32,180 nt of DNA. Source: Nitriliruptor sp040882075 (GTDB lineage: Bacteria > Actinomycetota > Nitriliruptoria > Nitriliruptorales > Nitriliruptoraceae). The DNA is taken from contig NZ_JBBEBZ010000072.1 in the NCBI RefSeq assembly GCF_040882075.1, positions 1 to 32,180 on the forward strand, given 5' to 3'. The stretch's first letter is position 1; the number at the start of each line of letters is the position of its first letter. The translations under genes were made by a program, and so were the position numbers. The notes beneath the pieces were generated by a model, which was not told the origin of the DNA, did no database searches, and saw only the letters and a program-made list of their open reading frames with translations. Below are positions 24,842 to 32,180 of the stretch, piece after piece.

Positions 24842-26211
24842 GGGGTCCCCTGCCCCGTCGAGTTCGTCGAGCCGTCGGTCCCCCCGGCGTCGGCGCCCAC
24901 CGCGACGATGACGTCGGTGCCCTCGGGCACCTCGGCGCCCGTCGGGAGGTTGCGCAACGGGGCCCCGAGCAGCGCCGCGACGTGCTCGGCCTGCTGCAGC
25001 CGCCCGGGGCGTGCGTAGACGACCGTCGTCGTCCCCACCCGGAGGAAGGTGGGCGCCGATGACCAGGTGCTCACGTCGTAGTTGGCGTAGACGAGGGTGG
25101 GTCCGAGCACGTTGCCGGCCGCCCGTCGGTTGTCACCGGGAACCATGGCCACGGCGACGTCGGCCGCATCGTCCCGCGTGGCGGTCTCCGGCAGTGGCTC
25201 GCCCGACGCGATGGCGTCAGCCAGCGCGCGGGCGCCGGGCTCGTAGGGCAGCACGTAGAAGCCACCGGGCAGTCCCGGGCTCGACGGCAGCTCGACGCTG
25301 TAGGACGGGAAGGTCGTCATCGGCACCCCGGCCGCCACGCTCTCGCGCAGGTCGGTGGCGAGGTACCGCATCTCTTGGACCCCGAGCCGCTCGTCGGTGG
25401 TGAGGTGGGAGGTGATGTCCTCCACCAGCCGCAGCAGCTGCGCGGGGTTGGTCAGGTTGCCGGTCTCGGTCAGCTCCCCGAGGACCGCCCGGATGAAGCT
25501 CTGCTGGCGGGCGATGCGGGCGTAGTCCGACCCGATCCGTGAGCGCACGTACGACAGGGCCTCGACGGCGTTCATCTCGTAGGTACCGGGTTCGGTGAAC
25601 TCCGCACCGGACTTGCGGTCGACGAGCGGTTCCTCGAGCTCGATGGTCACGCCGCCGAGCGTCTCGACGACGTCGATGAAGCCGCCGAGCGAGACCTGAG
25701 CGTAGTGGTTGACCGGCAGCCCGTAGGTGCGGCCGAGCGCTTCGACCACGCGCTCCGGGCCGCCAGCGAACTGGTCGGTCAGCTTGCCCTGACCCCCGTC
25801 GTCGCGACGGACGATGAGGTCGCGTGGGATCGAGATGATCGCCACCTGCGACCGGTCGGCGCTGACCCGCACGTACATCATGGTGTCGCTGCGTTGTCCG
25901 CCGAACTCCTCGTCGGATCCGAGGGTGAGCTCGCGCTGCTCCTCGCGCGACAACCCCGACCGATCGTCGGATCCGACGAGCAGGAAGTGACGGGCGTCCG
26001 ACGGTGATCCGGTGGTCTCGAGCGAATCCACCGGGACGCGTGTGAGGTTGGCCTCCGCCTCGCGGTAGACCAGGTAGGCCGTGGTGCCAGCACCGGCGAT
26101 CGCCACGAGCGACAGGACGCCGAGCGCGACGAGCAGACGACGCAGCGTGCGGTGCGCGACACCACCCGCGACGGTCGGTCCCCACGGTCCGGGGTCGCCT
26201 CCCATGAGCAC
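24838..26211 (-). CDS. LytR-CpsA-Psr (LCP) glycopolymer-peptidoglycan ligase
   Basis: LCP enzymes move lipid-linked wall polymers onto peptidoglycan outside the membrane. The 457-residue protein has a short cytoplasmic N-terminus, one membrane helix (25-48) and the LCP domain (about 72-300) with its active-site residues: LLVGSDDR (77-84), RSDTMMYV (107-114), SIPRDLIV (127-134), and YVRSRIGSDYARIARQQ (221-237) carrying the conserved arginines. About residues 350-440 resemble a LytR_C domain. The gene starts 2 bases after the stop of the LCP-like gene upstream and overlaps rmlA downstream. With the neighbouring rhamnose and Wzm/Wzt genes it most likely attaches the operon's polymer to the wall, as LCP proteins near rmlD/wbbL do in mycobacteria. 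Confidence 0.93.
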   Translation of the reverse strand: MLMGGDPGPWGPTVAGGVAHRTLRRLLVALGVLSLVAIAGAGTTAYLVYREAEANLTRVPVDSLETTGSPSDARHFLLVGSDDRSGLSREEQRELTLGSDEEFGGQRSDTMMYVRVSADRSQVAIISIPRDLIVRRDDGGQGKLTDQFAGGPERVVEALGRTYGLPVNHYAQVSLGGFIDVVETLGGVTIELEEPLVDRKSGAEFTEPGTYEMNAVEALSYVRSRIGSDYARIARQQSFIRAVLGELTETGNLTNPAQLLRLVEDITSHLTTDERLGVQEMRYLATDLRESVAAGVPMTTFPSYSVELPSSPGLPGGFYVLPYEPGARALADAIASGEPLPETATRDDAADVAVAMVPGDNRRAAGNVLGPTLVYANYDVSTWSSAPTFLRVGTTTVVYARPGRLQQAEHVAALLGAPLRNLPTGAEVPEGTDVIVAVGADAGGTDGSTNSTGQGTP

Positions 26212-26213
26212 GG

Positions 26214-27539
26214 TCAGGCCTCCGATCCGTCGGGCGCACCCGAGTCCAGGTCGGCCCCACCGATCACCTGGACGGTGACGGGTTCACCCTCGAAGCTCGG
26301 AGCCCGGTCGGTCGGCACCAGCTCGGCGTCACCGAGCTCGGCGGCGAGGAGCACCGCCGCGGCCTCGGCAGCCGGATCGGTGGCTTCGAACCGGACCTGC
26401 GTGCGTTCCACGTCGAAGCTCGCGGCGTTCTCCGTGCCGACGACGCGGACGCCGAGCGCCGCGAGCTGGGTCTCGAGCGAGGCCGCGTAGCCCGCCGTGC
26501 CGGTCCCGTTCTGGACCGACACGGTCGCGGCGGCCAGCAAGGCGGCGGCGTCGTCCTCATCGGTCTTCGTCGGCACCCCACCCTCCCGGAGCAGCGCGAA
26601 GCGGGTCGCCGCCTGCTCGGGGAGGACCACGAGCTGCCCGCTGTCGGGGTTCGTGACAGCGGGCAGGGTGACGACCGCGACGTCCCCGACCGCGGCCAAC
26701 CGCTCACCGAGGGGCAGCAGCGCGGCGCCGCGCAGGTTGGCATCCGTCGTGACGTCGTCGCCGATGAGTTCGATCGCGGATCGCGTCGCGAACGGCGAGG
26801 TGATCAGGGAGGCCGGATCGATGGTCGCACCGAGCGCACCGAGGACCGACGCGATCTCGAGCGTCGCGGCCGCGACGTCGGGTGATGGCGCACCGGTCGC
26901 GGTGAAGGCGGCGATCGTTGCCTCGACGTCCGCTCGGCCGACGGTGCGGCAGGTGTCGTCGCAGATCTCGACGGGGCCGAGGAGGTCGACCAACCGCGGG
27001 AGCGCGTCGGTCGCCGCCGTCACGACGTGGTCGACGTCGACCTCGCTGTAATCGACGACGGTGCGGAGCAGCAGGTCGACGCCCCCGTCGGCGTGCACCT
27101 GGCCGAGCGGCATCGGCGCCTCGCCCTCGACGGTGACCGGGAGCTCGGGCGGCAGCAGGATCACGGCCGCGTCACGATCCCGCACGCCCCCCACCTGGAC
27201 GAGCGCGACGGGGCCCGCGAGCTCGGGTCCGGTCCCGGCCGCTTCGGCAGCGTCATCGCCGTCCGCGGTCGGCGCGGTGAGGGCGACGAGCACCGTGGTG
27301 GTCCCCGGCGGCGAGGTCGCACCGCCGGCGCCGAGCGCGCCGTCACCGGTGGCAGCCAGCGATGGCAGCTCGGTGCCACCGAGCTGTGCCCAGGCGTAGG
27401 TCCACAGCAGCCCGGCGGTGAGCGCGAGCACGACCAGCGCGGCCAGGAGCGCCGCGAGGACCCACACGACGATCCGGACCCCCTGACGTCGCGTGGAACG
27501 TCGGGAGGTCGAGAACGTCAGCGATCGGGAGCCGGTCAC
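26214..27539 (-). CDS. Degenerate LCP-like protein with LytR_C domain
   Basis: The 441-residue protein has a basic N-terminus, one membrane helix (about 22-46), a region about 80-300 that follows the LCP layout weakly (GQVHADGGVDLLLRTVVDY at 146-164 and LPRLVDLLGPVEI at 180-192 match the LCP 'GG..L...TVE' and 'lvdalGGVeI' stretches), and a clear LytR_C domain (about 338-428, beginning VSVQNGTGTAGYAASLETQL). The catalytic LCP marks are missing: no RSDTM, and the 'SIPRD' strand reads ILLPPELPV. A pair of cysteines occurs at CDDTC (193-197). It is the first gene of the operon and lies 2 bases from the intact LCP gene, so it may be a non-catalytic partner or regulator of that enzyme. That role is inference. 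Confidence 0.75.
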   Translation of the reverse strand: MTGSRSLTFSTSRRSTRRQGVRIVVWVLAALLAALVVLALTAGLLWTYAWAQLGGTELPSLAATGDGALGAGGATSPPGTTTVLVALTAPTADGDDAAEAAGTGPELAGPVALVQVGGVRDRDAAVILLPPELPVTVEGEAPMPLGQVHADGGVDLLLRTVVDYSEVDVDHVVTAATDALPRLVDLLGPVEICDDTCRTVGRADVEATIAAFTATGAPSPDVAAATLEIASVLGALGATIDPASLITSPFATRSAIELIGDDVTTDANLRGAALLPLGERLAAVGDVAVVTLPAVTNPDSGQLVVLPEQAATRFALLREGGVPTKTDEDDAAALLAAATVSVQNGTGTAGYAASLETQLAALGVRVVGTENAASFDVERTQVRFEATDPAAEAAAVLLAAELGDAELVPTDRAPSFEGEPVTVQVIGGADLDSGAPDGSEA

Positions 27540-27740
27540 GGCGCGTTTGCACCTCGGGGCGTGGGCGTCCCGGTCCTACAGCCCGCCGGTGGGCGGCGGC
27601 GGCTGCGCGCCGGAGAGGTCGGCGCGCGACGGGGCACGGAAGCCGCCACGGTAGCATCGAGGGTCGCGCGCACGGTCGGTGACGACCCTCGGTGACCGCC
27701 CCGCGAGCTGCCCTCGGACCCCCGACCCGGCGAGGAACAC
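27540..27740. promoter_or_regulatory. Divergent intergenic region: polysaccharide operon (minus) and TIGR03089 gene (plus)
   Basis: This 201-bp region must hold the promoter of the ten-gene operon and that of the TIGR03089 gene. On the plus strand TAGCAT (27652-27657) is a possible -10 but is far (83 bases) from the GTG at 27741. On the minus strand TAGGAC (27576-27571) is a poor -10 candidate. No convincing -35 boxes or operator palindrome were found by eye. GAGG elements precede both start codons (GAGGAACAC before GTG 27741). Confidence 0.35.
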
Positions 27741-28450
27741 GTGCAGCTGGTCCCTCCTCCCGACCCCGCTGCCGTACCGACCGACGTCGCGTCGGGGTTG
27801 CGGTCGGCCACCGACCAGCTCGGTTTCCGCCCCGCCGTCACCGTCCTACGCCCGTCGCGCCGCGACGAGCAGGGCGTGGCGACGCTGGCCCAGTGGGCGG
27901 CCAAGGGGGCGCACCTGCTCGAGGCGGATCTGGGGCTCGGACCCGGGAACCGGCTGCGGGTGGACGTGCCGGCGGGGTGGACGCTCGCCGCCGTGTGTCT
28001 GGCCGCCTGGTGGGCCGGGATCGCGGTCGTGCTCGATGGTGACGCCGAGGTGGCCGTCGTCGAGGAGGGTCGCCCCGCTCCGGCGTCCGCCACCGACGTG
28101 CTGTGGACCGGGCCCGCGGTCGACGGAGCACCTCTCGCCACGACCGGGGGCGAACCGTGGGCGGTCGCGGTGCAGGCGTTCCCCGACGCCCCACCGCCTC
28201 CTCGCGCCGGTGCCGAGCTGATCGCGCTCGTCGACGGTCCCCGGCGGTTCGACCAGCGTGAGCTGCTCGCCGACGCTGCCGCGCTCGGCGACCGACGCGG
28301 CACGCTCGGCGTGGACGCCGCCACCGTCACCGGGACGCGCGCGGTCCTGGCCGTCGCGGCACGACCCATCGCCGTCCGCCGCCCCACCGTCGTGCTCGCG
28401 GGCACGGACCGCGACGCAGCCGCCAGCGACCGCGTCACCACCTGGCTCGA

Positions 28451-28454
<4 letters not shown>
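27741..28454 (+). CDS. TIGR03089 family protein (truncated AMP-binding-enzyme homologue)
   Basis: The 237-residue protein has the features of TIGR03089, an actinobacterial family resembling the N-terminal part of AMP-forming acyl-CoA synthetases but too short to be one: FRPAVTVLRPSRRDEQGVATLAQWAAKGAHLLEADLG style opening (about residues 28-67) and LAAVCLAAWWAGIAVVLDGDAEVAV (about 81-105). No ATP-binding P-loop motif (TSGTTG) or adenylation core motif is visible, so catalysis is doubtful. Its function is unknown. In M. tuberculosis the homologue Rv3268 lies beside an LCP gene in the same way. GTG 27741 is chosen for the GAGGA just upstream. The gene converges on the acyl-CoA dehydrogenase gene and shares its stop site. 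Confidence 0.82.
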
Positions 28455-30271
<1,817 letters not shown>

Positions 30272-30278
30272 ATGGCCG

Positions 30279-30284
30279 AGCGTA
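30279..30284 (-). promoter_or_regulatory. -10 element for a leaderless acyl-CoA dehydrogenase mRNA
   Basis: TACGCT (minus strand, 30284-30279) is separated from ATG 30271 by 7 bases, the spacing at which transcription begins on the A of the start codon. Leaderless mRNAs are common in actinobacteria. The lack of any purine-rich ribosome-binding site fits. No good -35 is seen. Confidence 0.4.
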
Positions 30285-30317
30285 CCGAACGCCCACGGAC
30301 GGCTCCGGTGGCAACAC

Positions 30318-30323
30318 TAGGCT
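30318..30323 (+). promoter_or_regulatory. Possible -10 element for the MgtE-type transporter gene
   Basis: TAGGCT, 56 bases before GTG 30380, has the TANNNT form and would give a leader of about 50 bases. A leader this short leaves no room for a magnesium (M-box) riboswitch, and none is visible. Confidence 0.3.
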
Positions 30324-30379
30324 CGGGCGACCGAACTGCCCGTGCGACGCCGGGGCAGCGACCGACGCAGGGGGGCGAC

Positions 30380-31666
30380 GTGACGCAACGTCGTCGCCAC
30401 CTCGGCGTGAGAGTGCCCGGGCCCCTGCTGGCCATCGGTCGCACCCTCGGGCTGCCCGTCGCCGAGGTGCGTGGGTACTGGGCCCAGGAAGCTCGGAGCA
30501 TCCGGGCCGGCACGGTGGCGCTCAGCATCGGCCTCGCGGCCACGCTCGTGGCGGGGCTCGTGCTCGGGTCCGCACGGGGACCGCTCGAGCGCTTCCCCGG
30601 CCTCCTCGTGCTCATCCCGGCCGCCATCGGCGTCCGCGGGGCGATCTTCGGGGCTCTGACCGCGCGGCTCGGCACCGGCATGATGACGGGTCAGTTCACG
30701 CCGGAGCTGCGACGTGAGAGTTTCCTCGGTCGCCAGCTCGAGAGCGCCACGTACCTGAGCGTGGCCACGGCCCTGCTGATCGCGGTGGTCGCCTGGGTCG
30801 CCAGCGCGATGCTCGGCCTGCCGTCGATCGACCTGCTCCAGCTGACCACCGTGTCCCTCGTCGGCGCGATCGTCTCCTCGGTGGTCATGGCAGGTGCTGC
30901 GGTGGTGCTCACCCGTCAGGCGGACCGCCGGGGGTGGGACGTCGACGACGTCGGCGCGCCGATGATCACCGCCGCCGGCGACCTCGTCGGTCTGCCCGCG
31001 CTCATCGGTGCGACGCTGCTGCTCCACCTCCCGGTGGTGCCGATCCTGCTCGGTGTCCTCGGCATCCTGGCGGGGGTCGGCGCGATCGTGGCGGGGTGGC
31101 GCCACGCCGATGGGCACACGCGTCGGATCATCCGCGAGTCGCTCGTCGTGCTGACCATCGCCACGGTGGTCAGCGTGCTGGCGGGTACCGTCCTCGAGAC
31201 GCGCGCAGAGCAGCTGCTCGCCCTCCCGGCCGTCCTCGTCCTGATCCCGCCGTTCATCGCCAACTGCGGGTCGCTCGGCGGCATCCTCTCGAGCCGGCTC
31301 GCGAGCAAGCTGCACATCGGGTCGGTGGAGCCGCGCCGGTTCCCCGGCCGAGCTGCACGCCTGGACTTCTCCCTCACCGGGCTGCTCGCGCTGGTCGGCT
31401 TCACGGGCGTCGGCATCATCGGGTGGGCTGGCGCGGTGCTGGCGGGGTTGGCCCCGGGTCCGCCCTGGCAGCTGCTGGCCGTCGCCGGGCTCGCCGGCCT
31501 GTTCGCCACCGCTCTCATCCTGGTCGTGGCGTACGCCGCGGCCGTGACCTCGTTCCGCTACGGCCTGGACCCCGACAACCACGGGATCCCGATCGTGACC
31601 GCTGCGATGGACCTGCTCGGCATCCTGTGCCTGGTCGGCGCCATCGCCATCCTGCAGGTGGGTTGA
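30380..31666 (+). CDS. Two-domain MgtE/SLC41-type divalent cation transporter without CBS domains
   Basis: The 428-residue membrane protein is a tandem of two MgtE-type transporter domains (about 45-240 and 255-428), each with about five helices. Each repeat has the same paired motifs: LLVLIPAAIGVRGAIFGALTA (75-95) and VLVLIPPFIANCGSLGGILSS (285-305), then PMITAAGDLVGLP (194-206) and PIVTAAMDLLGIL (404-416), where the Asp is the ion-path residue. It lacks the cytosolic MgtE N-domain and CBS domains that gate classical MgtE by Mg2+. Mg2+ or another divalent ion is the likely cargo. GTG 30380 follows a G-rich ribosome-binding stretch. The PhoU/TrkA_C gene begins 5 bases after its stop and may supply the missing regulatory part. 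Confidence 0.88.
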   Translation: MTQRRRHLGVRVPGPLLAIGRTLGLPVAEVRGYWAQEARSIRAGTVALSIGLAATLVAGLVLGSARGPLERFPGLLVLIPAAIGVRGAIFGALTARLGTGMMTGQFTPELRRESFLGRQLESATYLSVATALLIAVVAWVASAMLGLPSIDLLQLTTVSLVGAIVSSVVMAGAAVVLTRQADRRGWDVDDVGAPMITAAGDLVGLPALIGATLLLHLPVVPILLGVLGILAGVGAIVAGWRHADGHTRRIIRESLVVLTIATVVSVLAGTVLETRAEQLLALPAVLVLIPPFIANCGSLGGILSSRLASKLHIGSVEPRRFPGRAARLDFSLTGLLALVGFTGVGIIGWAGAVLAGLAPGPPWQLLAVAGLAGLFATALILVVAYAAAVTSFRYGLDPDNHGIPIVTAAMDLLGILCLVGAIAILQVG

Positions 31667-31671
31667 CATTG

Positions 31672-32180
31672 ATGAAACGACGTGGGGCTGGCCAGGACCG
31701 TCGGACGGTCAAGGATCTACTCGTCGGCGCGAAGGACGCGGCCGAGCTGATGGTCGACCTCGCCTACGCGGCGATCTTCTTCGGTGACGAAGCGATCGCG
31801 CGGGAGGTCCTGCGGCTCGAGGACATCGTCGACGAGACCCTCGTCGAACTGCGTGCGGTGTGCATGATCGCGACGCGGACCTTCGAGGACGCCGACCAGC
31901 TCGCCGGTGTGCTGTCGATGGCGGTCTCGATCGAGGGCATCGCGGACGCGGCTGAGGACATCGCCCGGGTCGTGCTCAAGGATCTCGGCATCCCGACCGA
32001 GCTGCGCGACGACCTCCGTCACGCCACCGAGGTCACCGCCCGGGTGAAGATCCGCGAGGACAACCAGCTCGAGTCCGCGTCGCTGCGCGAGCTCGAGCTG
32101 CCAGCCCGCACGGGGATGTGGGTCATCGCCATCCGGCGGGACGTCGACTGGATGTACGGGCCGGCTCCCGACGACGTGCT
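31672..32180 (+). CDS. PhoU-like + TrkA_C domain protein, cut by the window end
   Basis: The ATG at 31672 opens a frame of at least 169 residues that continues past the edge. Residues about 10-120 are all-helical, PhoU-like (GAKDAAELMVDLAYAAIFFGD, LEDIVDETLVELRAV, MAVSIEGIADAAEDIARVV). From about 128 a TrkA_C (RCK-C) domain begins (DNQLESASLRELELPARTG, then VIAIRRD), the ligand-binding module of K+ channels and transporters. PhoU + TrkA_C proteins are cytosolic and usually sit beside ion transporters. It lies 5 bases after the MgtE-type gene, so co-transcription and a regulatory role for it are likely. Its ribosome-binding site (AGGTGG) is within the end of the transporter gene. Whether a channel domain follows cannot be seen. 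Confidence 0.87.
   Translation, partial: MKRRGAGQDRRTVKDLLVGAKDAAELMVDLAYAAIFFGDEAIAREVLRLEDIVDETLVELRAVCMIATRTFEDADQLAGVLSMAVSIEGIADAAEDIARVVLKDLGIPTELRDDLRHATEVTARVKIREDNQLESASLRELELPARTGMWVIAIRRDVDWMYGPAPDDV

Noticed and set aside
30285..30379. Magnesium (M-box) riboswitch before the MgtE-type gene
   Set aside because: The space is under 110 bp, shared with a divergent gene, and no M-box fold or terminator hairpin is visible.

Overview
The window is a piece of a very GC-rich chromosome (by eye about 70% G+C or more) from an actinobacterium that makes coenzyme F420. The evidence is a single-polypeptide FbiC (CofG+CofH fusion), FbiA/FbiB, a WhiB Fe-S protein, LytR-CpsA-Psr (LCP) proteins with LytR_C tails, a DUF5719 protein and a TIGR03089 protein. 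The order of several genes (whiB, fbiA, fbiB, wbbL-like, rmlD, sugar nucleotidyltransferase, LCP, TIGR03089) recalls the Mycobacterium tuberculosis Rv3260c-Rv3268 neighbourhood, but the Wzm/Wzt exporter, fbiC and a fused 2-oxoacid dehydrogenase E1 are placed differently. A deep-branching, non-mycobacterial actinobacterium (for example Nitriliruptoria-like) fits; this is inference from gene content. The sequence is draft: two runs of exactly 100 N are each flanked by an identical 55-bp duplication, which looks like unmerged contig overlap.

Layout. (1) 1-1225, minus: a TnpB (IS200/IS605-type RNA-guided nuclease) cut by the window edge. (2) 1312-6612, minus: a DUF5719 envelope protein translationally coupled to a very large GT2/polytopic membrane glycosyltransferase. 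(3) 6765-7826, minus: a WhiB regulator, and an ECF sigma factor of SigK type without a neighbouring anti-sigma, separated by a strong palindromic terminator. (4) 7927-15390: fbiC (minus), a fused E1 alpha/beta thiamine-diphosphate dehydrogenase (minus), then the divergent, coupled fbiA-fbiB (plus). (5) 15499-16416, plus: a DUF3105 protein with a long acidic tail, ending at a hairpin shared with the opposing operon. (6) 27539 down to 16469, minus: a ten-gene envelope polysaccharide operon: degenerate LCP, LCP ligase, RmlA, RmlB, RmlD, WbbL-like rhamnosyltransferase, mannose-1-phosphate guanylyltransferase-like enzyme, Wzm, Wzt, GT2. (7) 27741-28454 (plus) TIGR03089 and 28451-30271 (minus) an acyl-CoA dehydrogenase, whose stop codons share one CTAG. 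(8) 30380 to the end (plus): a two-domain MgtE/SLC41-type cation transporter followed by a PhoU + TrkA_C protein, cut by the window edge.

How the genes work together: the central operon would make dTDP-sugars for rhamnose, put rhamnose on a lipid-linked primer, extend and export a glycan through Wzm/Wzt, and attach it to peptidoglycan with the LCP enzyme. RmlC is not in the window. FbiC, FbiA and FbiB supply most of F420 synthesis; FbiD/CofC is not in the window. No stretch longer than 300 bases lacks a gene. I found no tRNA, rRNA, CRISPR array or riboswitch. I do not see a clearly new multi-gene system; the best leads are the GT2-DUF5719 pair, the degenerate LCP protein, the unusual fused E1 and the MgtE-PhoU/TrkA_C pair.
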